Assembly: GCA_022447275.1 (NCBI GenBank)
Contig: JAKVBK010000007.1
Span: 1-64,000, forward strand
Reading direction: 5' to 3'
DNA: 64,000 bases
From: Oceanicola sp.
GTDB taxonomy: Bacteria > Pseudomonadota > Alphaproteobacteria > Rhodobacterales > Rhodobacteraceae
Shown piece after piece: positions 36,104-44,828 of this stretch. Each line of letters opens with the position of its first letter. Positions within the stretch are counted from its first letter, which is position 1. The notes beneath the pieces were generated by a model. The model searched no databases. It had not been told where the DNA came from and saw only the letters and a list, made by a program, of their open reading frames with translations. A program made the translations under genes and the position numbers.

Positions 36104-37618
36104 ATGTCCAAGAACCGGTTGATCCAGTCTTTTGCTGTGCTGCCGTCTCGCGGCCTCGCCGCTGCGCTTGCGGTGGGCGCTATCGTGCTTTTCGGGGCTA
36201 TCAGTGCTGCGGCACAGGGCGCACGGGTCCAGACCAAGACCTATGACAATGGCGGGGTCTACGAAGGCACGTTCAAGGATGGACAACGCCATGGGCAAGG
36301 TGTGTACCGATTGCCCGGCGGCTTTGAATATGACGGGGACTGGGTCGAGGGCGAGATCCTCGGCGAAGGGGTGGCCCGCTATCCCGATGGCGCGATTTAT
36401 GAGGGCAGCTTTGCCCGGGGTAAGCCCACGGGCTTTGGCCGGATCACCTTTGTTGATGGGGCCTCCTATGAGGGCGAATGGACAGATGGCGCCATGACCG
36501 GAGAGGGCGTGTTCCTCCATGCGGATGGCACCCGCCACGAAGGCCGCTTCATCGCGGGTTTGCCAGACGGGTTTGGCACCATGTCCACGCCGACGGGCTA
36601 CCGCTACGAGGGCAATTGGGTTGCCGGTATCAAAGAAGGCCGTGGCAAGGTCTTTTACCCCGATGGCTCGGTCTATGATGGCAACCTGTCCAGCGGGTTG
36701 CGATCGGGACAGGGCACCCTGACGATGAGCGATGGCATGGTCTATACCGGCGCTTGGCGGCAGGATCAGATCAATGGCCTTGGGCGGCTCGAACAGACCA
36801 ATGGCGATGTCTATGAAGGGCTGTTCGATAATGGCCGCCGTGTTGGGCAGGGGCGGGTGGTCTATGCCAATGGCGATGTCTACGACGGCCAGTTTGTAGA
36901 TGACCGTCGCCAAGGCACAGGCACCTTCACCGGGGTTGATGGCTATGTCTACAATGGCGATTGGCTTGCCGGGCGGGTGCATGGAAATGGCACCGTGACC
37001 TATCCGGACGGCTCGGTCTATGTGGGCAGCTTCATTGATGATTTCCCCGAGGGTTTCGGGCGGATCACCTATCCCGATGGCTCGACATATGAAGGCGATT
37101 GGGTTGCTGGCGTGATCGAGGGGCAGGGCATTGCGACCTATGCGGGCGGGGCCACCTACGAGGGGGGCTTCCTCAATGCCCGCAACCATGGGCTGGGCAC
37201 GATCCGCTATCCCGATGGCTATGTTTATGAAGGGGAATGGCGCGACGGGTTGCGCCATGGCGAAGGGCGGGCCTCCTACCCCGATGGCTCTGTCTACGAG
37301 GGCGGGTTCTCCGACGGGCAGCGCGATGGTGAGGGCCGGATCACCATGTCGGATGGCTTCACCTATGAGGGCGGCTGGGCGCGCGGACAGATGGAGGGTG
37401 TGGGCACCGCAGCCTATACCAACGGTGATGTCTATGAAGGCAGTTTCGCCAACGGCAAACGCCAAGGCGAAGGCACCATGACTTACGCGGACGGGCTGGT
37501 GGTGCAAGGCACGTGGGATAACAACCAATTGCAGGACGCCGTAACATCTGCCGTGGATACTTTGCCTGACCCGTCGCCCCAGCCTGACACCGACGCGGAA
37601 GGCACCGTCTCGCAGTGA
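36104..37618 (+). CDS. Exported MORN-repeat protein
   Basis: The protein is 504 residues. A signal peptide or signal anchor (about residues 18-38, ending ISAAAQ) is followed by 18 full MORN repeats of exactly 23 residues and one partial repeat (about 48-480), consensus VYEG.W..G..HG.G...YPDGS. A short Pro/Asp-rich tail ends the protein. MORN arrays form long curved beta sheets and bind lipids or proteins. In this cell it should sit in the periplasm or envelope. The DNA shows the matching 69-base periodicity with diverged units, so the array is old, not a recent expansion. Confidence 0.9.
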   Translation: MSKNRLIQSFAVLPSRGLAAALAVGAIVLFGAISAAAQGARVQTKTYDNGGVYEGTFKDGQRHGQGVYRLPGGFEYDGDWVEGEILGEGVARYPDGAIYEGSFARGKPTGFGRITFVDGASYEGEWTDGAMTGEGVFLHADGTRHEGRFIAGLPDGFGTMSTPTGYRYEGNWVAGIKEGRGKVFYPDGSVYDGNLSSGLRSGQGTLTMSDGMVYTGAWRQDQINGLGRLEQTNGDVYEGLFDNGRRVGQGRVVYANGDVYDGQFVDDRRQGTGTFTGVDGYVYNGDWLAGRVHGNGTVTYPDGSVYVGSFIDDFPEGFGRITYPDGSTYEGDWVAGVIEGQGIATYAGGATYEGGFLNARNHGLGTIRYPDGYVYEGEWRDGLRHGEGRASYPDGSVYEGGFSDGQRDGEGRITMSDGFTYEGGWARGQMEGVGTAAYTNGDVYEGSFANGKRQGEGTMTYADGLVVQGTWDNNQLQDAVTSAVDTLPDPSPQPDTDAEGTVSQ

Positions 37619-37787
37619 TGCGATCGCTGCCCGGCGGCGGTGCCGATAAATGGACCACAGCAGATCTTGTGTCGGGCGTATGAGCCCGCGTCAGGACGGC
37701 GTTGCGCCTCGGCCTGAGTGCCCCTTCTGATCCGAAACCAAACAAGGACGTCTCAAGGCGTCTTGGCCTTTCGTGCGCTCGCCTGAC

Positions 37788-39323
37788 CTACACCGCTTCA
37801 CCGCCCTCCATGCGGGCAAGAAAAGTTTCGGCGTCCTGCAAAACCTGGGTTTGACGGCCCTCCTGCATCCTGTCCCACGTGCGGTACATCTGGGCCATGC
37901 GCGGATTTTTCTCAAACGCCTCCCTGTGGCGGATCAAGAACTGCCAGTAGAGCACGTTGAACGGACAGGCGGTTTCGCCGGTCTTGGCTTTGACGTCGTA
38001 GCTGCACCCCTTGCAGTAGTCCGACATCTTGGCGATGTAATTGCCCGACGACACATAGGGTTTTGATCCCACCATGCCGCCATCGGCAAACTGGCTCATC
38101 CCGATCACATTGGGGGCCTCAACCCATTCGTAGGCATCTGCATAAACGGCCAGATACCAGGCGGCCACCTGCTGGGGCGCGATGCCTGCCAGCAGGGCAA
38201 AGTTGCCGGTGACCATGAGGCGCTGGATGTGGTGAGCATAGGCTTCATCGCGGGTTTGATCGATGGCATGGGCCATGCAGCGCATCTTTGTCTGGCCTGT
38301 CCAGTAGAAGGCGGGCAGATCGCGGCTGTGGCCCAGCCCGTTGCGGCTGGCATAGTCTGGCCCGCCCAGAAAATAGATCCCGCGCATGAACTCGCGCCAC
38401 CCAATGATTTGCCGGATGAAGCCCTCGACAGCATTGAGCGGGGCATGGCCGGCGCGGTAGGCCGCCTCGGCGCGCTGGCAGACATCGAGCGGATCCAGCA
38501 GCCCGGCATTCAGGTATTGGCCGATGACCGCATGATAGAGAAACCGATGCTCTGAGGTCATGGCATCCTGATAATCGCCAAACAGGGGCAGGGCATTGGT
38601 CAGGAAATCCTCAAGCGCTGCCTCCGCCTGCGCGGCATCTGTCGCGTACCAGAACGGGCGCAACGTGCCGAAATGCTCCTCAAAGCGGGCCTCGACGAGG
38701 GCGAGCACATCTTCGACCAGCGCATCAGGCGTGAACTGCATTGGGCCGGCGCGCCCGATCTCGCCCGGGGCTGGTTTGCGATTGTCGTGATCGTAGTTCC
38801 ACTTGCCGCCCTCGGGCTTGTCTCCGGCCATCAAAAGCCCGGTCTCGCGGCGCATTTCGCGGTAGAAATACTCCATCCGAAGTTGTTTGCGGCCCTCGGC
38901 CCAGTCCTCAAAGCGCGCATGGCTGGCCAGAAAGCGGGTGTCGGGCTGGATTTGCACGGGCAGCGGCATCTCTTGCAGGGCAGAGATCAGCCGCCACTCC
39001 CCGGGCTCCGTTGCGATGATCTGCTTGGCGCCATGCTGTGCAGCCCGGCGCAGCAATTCGCCCGGGATCGACTGGGCGTTTTCGCTGTCATCCAATTCGG
39101 TGTAGTCAACCTGCCAGCCGTCGCTGCGCAGGCGTTCTGCGAATTTGCGCATGGCCGCAAAGAGAAATGCGATCTTCTTGGGATGATGCGGCACATAGGT
39201 TGCCTCTGCGCTCACTTCGGCCATCACGACGACATCGCGCGCCGGATCGCCAGCCTGCAACGCCGACAGGCCGGGGCTCAGCTGGTCTCCCAGCACGAGG
39301 ATCAGGCGGGTCTCGTTCACCAT
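37788..39323 (-). CDS. FeS-type (6-4) photolyase/cryptochrome (PhrB/CryB family)
   Basis: The protein is 511 residues and belongs to the bacterial FeS cryptochrome/photolyase group. It opens with LILVLGDQLSPGLSAL, and the FAD-binding C-terminal region carries four cysteines at 349, 437, 440 and 453. Their spacing is the same as the [4Fe-4S] ligands of Agrobacterium PhrB. The group repairs (6-4) photoproducts with FAD and often a lumazine antenna; some members have a regulatory role. The start codon overlaps the end of the preceding SDR gene, so the two are translationally linked. Confidence 0.93.
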   Translation of the reverse strand: MVNETRLILVLGDQLSPGLSALQAGDPARDVVVMAEVSAEATYVPHHPKKIAFLFAAMRKFAERLRSDGWQVDYTELDDSENAQSIPGELLRRAAQHGAKQIIATEPGEWRLISALQEMPLPVQIQPDTRFLASHARFEDWAEGRKQLRMEYFYREMRRETGLLMAGDKPEGGKWNYDHDNRKPAPGEIGRAGPMQFTPDALVEDVLALVEARFEEHFGTLRPFWYATDAAQAEAALEDFLTNALPLFGDYQDAMTSEHRFLYHAVIGQYLNAGLLDPLDVCQRAEAAYRAGHAPLNAVEGFIRQIIGWREFMRGIYFLGGPDYASRNGLGHSRDLPAFYWTGQTKMRCMAHAIDQTRDEAYAHHIQRLMVTGNFALLAGIAPQQVAAWYLAVYADAYEWVEAPNVIGMSQFADGGMVGSKPYVSSGNYIAKMSDYCKGCSYDVKAKTGETACPFNVLYWQFLIRHREAFEKNPRMAQMYRTWDRMQEGRQTQVLQDAETFLARMEGGEAV

Positions 39324-39982
39324 GGAATCTCCTGGCCAGCATAGTCATGGAAGGAGCCCGTGGCCTCTGGCCCCAATTGCTCCAGCACGGCGAGCATGTT
39401 CTTGGCGGATGTCTGTGCGGGCACGGTGGGGTGGCTGGATTGGTAGCGCTCGGTGAAGCGGGTTTCGACCGTGCCGGGATGCAACAGGGCCAGCACAGCC
39501 TTGGGATGGCTGCGCCGCAGTTCGATCGCTGCACCGTGCATCACCTGGTTCAGCGCGGCCTTTGCGGCCCGGTAGGCGTACCACCCGCCCAAACGGTTGT
39601 CTCCGATCGAGCCGACCCGGGCCGACAGGGCAGCAAATACCGATCTGTCCCGCCGGGGCAACAACCGCACAGCGTGTTTCAGAACAAGCGCCGGACCGAT
39701 GCAATTGACGGCAAACTGGTCTGCGAAGCCCTGTCCGCTCAGCGCGCGCAGGGTTTTTTCAGGACGGTGCCCGGCGATGTCCAGCGCGCCGGTGGCAACG
39801 AACACAAGATCAAAGGGCGGCTGGAGCGGGGCGAGGCAGTCCGCGATGCTGTCTTCCTGCGTGACATCGAGCCCGTGCGTGCTGCGCGACAGCCCGGTGA
39901 CATCTGCGCCCCGCGCTTGCAATTCGCTGCAGATGGCGCTGCCGATACCGCCGCTGGCCCCGATGACGAGTGCCCGTTCCAT
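39317..39982 (-). CDS. Short-chain dehydrogenase/reductase
   Basis: The protein is 221 residues with a Rossmann dinucleotide site GASGGIG (8-14) and the catalytic YAYRAAK (Tyr137, Lys141) with a serine about twelve residues earlier. It is an SDR close to the CsgA-like/YciK-style short forms; the substrate is unknown. It overlaps the photolyase gene by seven bases, so they are co-transcribed. It is divergent from the exported propeller gene. Confidence 0.87.
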   Translation of the reverse strand: MERALVIGASGGIGSAICSELQARGADVTGLSRSTHGLDVTQEDSIADCLAPLQPPFDLVFVATGALDIAGHRPEKTLRALSGQGFADQFAVNCIGPALVLKHAVRLLPRRDRSVFAALSARVGSIGDNRLGGWYAYRAAKAALNQVMHGAAIELRRSHPKAVLALLHPGTVETRFTERYQSSHPTVPAQTSAKNMLAVLEQLGPEATGSFHDYAGQEIPW

Positions 39983-40071
39983 GTCGTCTCCATGTCCGCG
40001 ATTTTGTCTTGTTTGACCGTTGGGCAGATAGGGCCAGATCTTTTCCTGACGAGATCGCAGGAGGGGGAAAG

Positions 40072-40842
40072 ATGAAGCTTTTGGGATATCTGGCGCTGGC
40101 GGGGGCCTTCACCGCTGCCCTTCCGGCCGCCGCGATGCAGCTGTGGCATCGTGAAACCTGGGAAGGCTACCGGGCGGCCTCGCTGACCTTTGATCCATGG
40201 GTGTGCGGCCTCTGGGTGGCCGATGAATCCCCAAACTTGATCCTGTTGTCCCCCTCGGGCCGCGAAATCCTGACCTTGGATACGCCGCTGAGCAATGTGC
40301 GGGCAGTGGCCGCTGATGCCGAGGGGCTGTTGATCACGGATGGTTGGGGCACTTTCTTTCGTCTGACGCGTCAGGGCGAGGGCTTTGGTGACTGGGATCG
40401 CACGCAGGCGCAGCGCGACGTCGAAGGCCTGCACCTACATCCGGAGGGCGGGTTGCTTGTTGTCGGTGATGACGCGGCGCTGGTGCAGCGGCTCGGTGCC
40501 GATGGGGCCGAGACCTTTCGGATCGAAGGCTGGACGCAATCGCCAAAGATGTGGGAGCCGCAGGGGATCGGACTAGACCCTCAAACCGGCAATATCCTCG
40601 TGGTCGATGACAATGAGGGGCTCAACGCACTCTTCGAATACGATCGCTCTGGTGGCTTGCTCACGGTCTCACCGCTTTCCGAATGGGGGCGTGACGCAGA
40701 GGCCGTTGCCATCCATGCCCAGACCGGAACGCTGTATATCGGCTTTGACAGCGGGCAGCGCATTGCGGTTTTTGACTATTTGCCGTCGCAACCCGCGGGG
40801 GCCGTGGCTGTTGAACAGGGCCCGGACTGCGCGTTGAGCTGA
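40072..40842 (+). CDS. Exported beta-propeller protein (phytase/esterase-like)
   Basis: The protein is 256 residues with a cleavable signal peptide (ALPAAA near residue 20). The rest consists of repeated four-strand blades with motifs such as DVEGLHLHPEGGLLVVGDD and EPQGIGLDPQTGNILVVDD, as in phytase-like and SdiA-regulated-like propellers. No complete phytase active site is evident to me. GGAGGGGG precedes the ATG. It ends seven bases from the convergent cobF, a possible boundary of the cobalamin cluster. Confidence 0.75.
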   Translation: MKLLGYLALAGAFTAALPAAAMQLWHRETWEGYRAASLTFDPWVCGLWVADESPNLILLSPSGREILTLDTPLSNVRAVAADAEGLLITDGWGTFFRLTRQGEGFGDWDRTQAQRDVEGLHLHPEGGLLVVGDDAALVQRLGADGAETFRIEGWTQSPKMWEPQGIGLDPQTGNILVVDDNEGLNALFEYDRSGGLLTVSPLSEWGRDAEAVAIHAQTGTLYIGFDSGQRIAVFDYLPSQPAGAVAVEQGPDCALS

Positions 40843-40849
40843 GCCAAAG

Positions 40850-41614
40850 CTAGCTGCGGCGCAGCAGGTAGGTGTCCATCAGCCAGCCATGGCGCGCACG
40901 TGCCTCGGCGCGGGTTGCCTTGATCTGATCTGCCACCTCTGGCAGAGGCCCAGAAACCAAAACCTGCTCTGGCATGCCGAGGAAGGCCCCCCACCAGATA
41001 TGGAGGCCCGGCTCGCTCAGGTCTGCGAAGCTGCAAGCGCCATCAAGCATGACCACCACTGTGTCTGCGTCCTCGGGCCAGCCATGGGCACGCAACCGCC
41101 GCCCTGTGGTGACCGTCACCGGGCCATCCACCGTGTTCAACGGAATGGCATGGGCAGCGGTCAGGGCTTGGATCGAGGTGATCCCCGGGATCACCCGGAT
41201 CTGCGGCGCGGGGGTCAGCCGTCTGGCGATCCGCAAGGTGCTGTCATAGAGCGCAGGATCCCCCCAGACCAGCAGCGCCACGGGGCCGTCCCGATCTGTA
41301 GCCTCGCCAACCCCATCATGTTCCTGCAGCTTCAGGGCCGCCTGCCATTGCAGGGCAATCTCATCATGCCATGCCTCGACACGTTGCTGGTACGGCAAAT
41401 CGGGATCGCGCTGCGGGTAGGTGAAGGGCACCACCCGGGCGCGCGTGCCAGCAGCCTCAAGGATGGCCTGTCGCAGGCCGGCGAGATCATCCTTGTCTGC
41501 CCCCTTGTGCGGCAAAAGGATGGTGGCGGCGTCGCGCAGGGCGGCCATGCCCTCTAGGGTGATATGCGCTGGGCTTCCCGTGCCCATGCCAATCAACCAG
41601 AGATCGCGGATCAT
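40850..41614 (-). CDS. cobF: Precorrin-6A synthase (deacetylating)
   Basis: The protein is 254 residues and is the CobF-type SAM methyltransferase of the aerobic B12 pathway, which methylates C1 and releases acetate from precorrin-5. It has the tetrapyrrole methylase fold, WLIGMGTGSPAHITL at the N-terminus and the SAM-contacting VWGDPALYDS. CobF is found in aerobic pathways only. It is the last gene of the minus-strand run, five bases after cobA. Confidence 0.94.
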   Translation of the reverse strand: MIRDLWLIGMGTGSPAHITLEGMAALRDAATILLPHKGADKDDLAGLRQAILEAAGTRARVVPFTYPQRDPDLPYQQRVEAWHDEIALQWQAALKLQEHDGVGEATDRDGPVALLVWGDPALYDSTLRIARRLTPAPQIRVIPGITSIQALTAAHAIPLNTVDGPVTVTTGRRLRAHGWPEDADTVVVMLDGACSFADLSEPGLHIWWGAFLGMPEQVLVSGPLPEVADQIKATRAEARARHGWLMDTYLLRRS

Positions 41615-41619
41615 CTGCC

Positions 41620-42339
41620 CTACCCCTCTGCCAGCGGCCCGTAGAGGATCAAGGCCGGGGCATTTCCAACCTCCTGGGAAAGCTGGGCGGCAAGCGCGTG
41701 AACCGTCGTGCGGGTGATTTCCTGATCCGGGTGGCTGACATTCTCGGCCAGCACGGCCGGGGTGTCTGCGGGCAGGCCCCGGGCCAGCAGATCCTCGAGC
41801 AGGGCTGGGAAGGTGCGCTTGCCCATGAACACCACCGTGGAGGCAGTCGGGTCAGCGAGCGCATCGAGGTTCATGTCTTCGGGCAGGGCGCCGCTTGCGT
41901 CGTGGCCGGTGACGAACTGGACGCGCCGCGCTGTCATGCGGCGGGTCAGCGGGATGCCCGCAGCAGCGGCCGCGGCGCAGGCAGAGGGCACGCCGGGAAT
42001 GATCTCATAGGGGATGCCGGCTGCGCGCAGGGCGACAAGCTCCTCTTCGAGGCGGCCAAACAGCCCGCCATCGCCAGATTTCAGGCGTACGACTCGTTGA
42101 TCGAGCTGGGCATATTCAACCAGCAACCGGCTGACATGATGCTGCTTCGGCGACGCCCGTCCGGCGCGCTTGCCAACGCCGACAAGATCGGCCCCTGGGC
42201 GTGCGTGATCCAGGATCGGGCCCGAGGAGAGATCGTCAAAAAGCACCGCATCTGCCTTTGACAGGCGATCCACGGCCTTGAGGGTCAGCAGGTCCGGATC
42301 ACCGGGGCCTGAACCGACAAAACTGACAAACCCAGGCAT
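41620..42339 (-). CDS. cobA: Uroporphyrinogen-III C-methyltransferase
   Basis: The protein is 239 residues. It methylates uroporphyrinogen III at C2 and C7 to precorrin-2, the entry to the corrin branch. The SAM-binding start VGSGPGDPDLLTLKA and the VVRLKSGDGGLFGR motif are clear. It is a stand-alone CobA, not a CysG fusion, so it is dedicated to B12. Its ATG overlaps the cobB stop. Confidence 0.95.
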   Translation of the reverse strand: MPGFVSFVGSGPGDPDLLTLKAVDRLSKADAVLFDDLSSGPILDHARPGADLVGVGKRAGRASPKQHHVSRLLVEYAQLDQRVVRLKSGDGGLFGRLEEELVALRAAGIPYEIIPGVPSACAAAAAAGIPLTRRMTARRVQFVTGHDASGALPEDMNLDALADPTASTVVFMGKRTFPALLEDLLARGLPADTPAVLAENVSHPDQEITRTTVHALAAQLSQEVGNAPALILYGPLAEG

Positions 42340-43643
42340 CAGCCGGTCTCCGCGGTGATCATGTGAAAGAAGGTGCCGCTGACCGGGCCACGCACCGATC
42401 CTGTCTCGGCGACGGGATTGCCATCCGCATCAAACACATCTGCAAGGGGGGCGTCGGGTTGCTCCAGAATGGTGGAATAGTGGAATTCATGGCCCCTGAG
42501 CGCCGTGCCAGCCCCATGGCCTGCCAGCGGTGCCTGCAGCACTGCGCGCCGGTAGCCGAGGTGAAACTTGCGTTTTTCATAGCTGGTGACGAGGCCCAGA
42601 AGGCCTGCCATCTGGTGGCGTGTGCCGTCCTTGTCGATCAAGCCCTCTCCCAGCGCCATGTAGCCCCCGCATTCCCCATGCACGGGCCGGGTTTCTGCAT
42701 GGCGCCGCAGACCAGCGCGGAACGTCTCGGCCCCAGCCAGTTGTGCGGCGTGAAGCTCCGGATAGCCACCGGGCAGCCAGACGTAATCCGCTGTGGGGTC
42801 GGGCGCTTCGTTCGCCAGCGGAGAGAATGGCAGAATTTCCGCGCCACCTGCCCGCCAGCCGGCCAGCAGGTGCGGATAGGTGAACGAAAAGGCCGCGTCG
42901 CGGGCCAGGGCGATGCGTTGGGCGGGGGGCGCCGGTAAAGCACCGTCTTGGCCCGCGGGACCACCCAGAGCCGCAGCCTTGATCGCCGCGAGATCCACGT
43001 TTTCGCGCAGGAAATCTGCGTAGCCCGCAATGGCGGCATCAAGATCAGGATGCTCGACGGCCTGAATCAAGCCGAGATGCCGTTCCGGCAGCTTAAGATC
43101 ACCGCGTCGCGGCAGGCTGCCCAACACCGTCAGGCCCGCGCGTTCCATGCCCAGCCGGGTGAGGCGTTCATGGCGCGGCGAGGCCACGCGGTTCAGGATG
43201 ATACCGGCGAAGGGCAACTCAGGGGCGTAGGCCTGAAAGCCCAGTGCCGTTGCAGCGGCCGATTGGGCCTGCCCGCCAACATCCACCACAAGCACCACGG
43301 GCCAGCCCATGCGCGCGGCGGTTTCTGCGCTGCTGCCAAAGCCCGTTTGGCCGCGTGTCGCCACGCCGTCATAGAGGCCCATCGATCCTTCTGCCACGCA
43401 GATATCTGCCCCCTCGGAATGGGCCGCAATCGCGTTCAGCAGATCAGGGGGCATGGCCCAACTGTCCATGTTGAAAGACGCCCGCCCGCAGGCGGCGTGA
43501 TGGAAGGCCGGGTCAATATAGTCGGGGCCGGATTTGAAGGGCTGCACGGTCAGCCCGTCTTCCTTCAGGGCGCGCAAGAGGCCCAGCATCACCGTTGTCT
43601 TGCCCGTGCCGGAGGCCGGTGCGGATATCATCAAGCCCTTCAT
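42339..43643 (-). CDS. cobB: Hydrogenobyrinate/cobyrinate a,c-diamide synthase
   Basis: The protein is 434 residues. An N-terminal ATP-binding domain (APASGTGKTT at 8-17) is joined to a class I glutamine amidotransferase-like domain with Cys325 in HGECGGYMAL. It amidates side chains a and c. In the aerobic route the substrate is hydrogenobyrinic acid. The start at MKGLMISAPA is chosen because GGAG lies nine bases before it and it begins one base after the cobM stop; two upstream in-frame ATGs are less likely. Confidence 0.94.
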   Translation of the reverse strand: MKGLMISAPASGTGKTTVMLGLLRALKEDGLTVQPFKSGPDYIDPAFHHAACGRASFNMDSWAMPPDLLNAIAAHSEGADICVAEGSMGLYDGVATRGQTGFGSSAETAARMGWPVVLVVDVGGQAQSAAATALGFQAYAPELPFAGIILNRVASPRHERLTRLGMERAGLTVLGSLPRRGDLKLPERHLGLIQAVEHPDLDAAIAGYADFLRENVDLAAIKAAALGGPAGQDGALPAPPAQRIALARDAAFSFTYPHLLAGWRAGGAEILPFSPLANEAPDPTADYVWLPGGYPELHAAQLAGAETFRAGLRRHAETRPVHGECGGYMALGEGLIDKDGTRHQMAGLLGLVTSYEKRKFHLGYRRAVLQAPLAGHGAGTALRGHEFHYSTILEQPDAPLADVFDADGNPVAETGSVRGPVSGTFFHMITAETG

Positions 43644-43644
43644 G

Positions 43645-44439
43645 TCAGTCATCTCCATGCTGCCAGGAGGCCCAAGGGCTGTCGGCGGTTTGTGGCCTGT
43701 AGCGGCGATCGTAGGTGCGGGCGTACAGGCAGCTGTCCTCAAAGCCCTCGCCGGCCAGCGCCGGACCCACGAGGATCAGCGCCGTGCGCGTGATATCGGC
43801 GCCGACCGCCCCTTCGATCGTCTCGAGCGTCGCGCGGATGATCTGCTGGTCGGGCCATGAGGCGCGGTACACCACCGCCACCGGGCACTGCCCCCCATAG
43901 GCAGGGGTCAGATCCGCCACCACTGCAGCGAGGTTCGAGATCGACAGGTGGATCGCCAGCGTGGCGCCGGTGGCCGCGAAATTCACAAGGGTTTCGCCTT
44001 CTGGCATGGTGCTTGCACGGCCCGGTGTCCGGGTCAGGATCACTGATTGGGCAAGGCCTGGAAGGGTGAGCTCGGTTTCCAAAGCAGCGGCCGCAGCCGC
44101 GAAGGACGGCACGCCGGGCGTGACCGAGACGGGAATGCCAAGGCCGCGGAGGCGCCGCAGTTGTTCCCCCATGGCAGACCAGACGGACAGATCGCCGGAA
44201 TGCAGGCGGGCCACGTCGAAGCCTGCGTCATGGGCTGTCTGGATTTCTGCGATAATGGCGTCCAGATCCATCGGTGCGGTGTTCACGATGCGCGCATCTG
44301 GCGGACAATGGGACAGGATCGCCTCTGGCACCAGCGAACCCGCATAGAGGCACAGCTGGCACGATGCGATCAGGTCTCGGCCGCGCAGGGTCAGCAGGTC
44401 TGGTGCGCCTGGCCCGGCGCCGATGAAATGAACCGTCAT
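43645..44439 (-). CDS. cobM: Precorrin-4 C11-methyltransferase
   Basis: The protein is 264 residues with [20 protein letters not shown] at the start, then [13 protein letters not shown] and the [13 protein letters not shown] SAM-binding stretch of tetrapyrrole methylases. It adds the C11 methyl to give precorrin-5. It overlaps the preceding cobE by four bases (ATGA) and precedes cobB. Confidence 0.95.
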   Translation of the reverse strand: MTVHFIGAGPGAPDLLTLRGRDLIASCQLCLYAGSLVPEAILSHCPPDARIVNTAPMDLDAIIAEIQTAHDAGFDVARLHSGDLSVWSAMGEQLRRLRGLGIPVSVTPGVPSFAAAAAALETELTLPGLAQSVILTRTPGRASTMPEGETLVNFAATGATLAIHLSISNLAAVVADLTPAYGGQCPVAVVYRASWPDQQIIRATLETIEGAVGADITRTALILVGPALAGEGFEDSCLYARTYDRRYRPQTADSPWASWQHGDD

Positions 44440-44828
44440 GTCTTTGGGCCCGTGGCTATGGCACATGTGGCCGTTCTGTCGCTTGAAATGGCCCGGGGTG
44501 CAAGCAGCCTTGCGCCTCTGCCCAGGGCGGCAAGGGCGGCTGCTTCGGCAACAGAGCCGGTTGCCCGCGCTGCCTGCGCGGCGGCGGACTGCGTCTGGGT
44601 GGTCTGTGTTTGCAGCGCCGCGTCCGGGATCGGAACCACGGGCAGAGACAGGCCCTTTGCCATGGCGCCAAAGGCTGGCTGCGCGGCTTTGTCGGCCGGG
44701 GTGGCCAGCAGATCCGCCTGCTTCACAGCTGCGGCATGGCAGGCTCTGTCATAGGCATCACGCAGGGCGTCGGCCGATGCGCCAGCGCGAAATCCGAACC
44801 CCGCGACGATCACAGGGTGTGGCTCCAT
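44436..44828 (-). CDS. cobE: CobE (CbiG C-terminal-like) cobalamin biosynthesis protein
   Basis: The protein is 130 residues, similar to the C-terminal domain of CbiG. It has an N-terminal [17 protein letters not shown] and a Thr/Gln/Ala-rich middle. Its exact role in the aerobic pathway is not settled. It overlaps both cobL (19 bases) and cobM (4 bases), which ties it to precorrin methylation steps. Confidence 0.88.
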   Translation of the reverse strand: MEPHPVIVAGFGFRAGASADALRDAYDRACHAAAVKQADLLATPADKAAQPAFGAMAKGLSLPVVPIPDAALQTQTTQTQSAAAQAARATGSVAEAAALAALGRGARLLAPRAISSDRTATCAIATGPKT

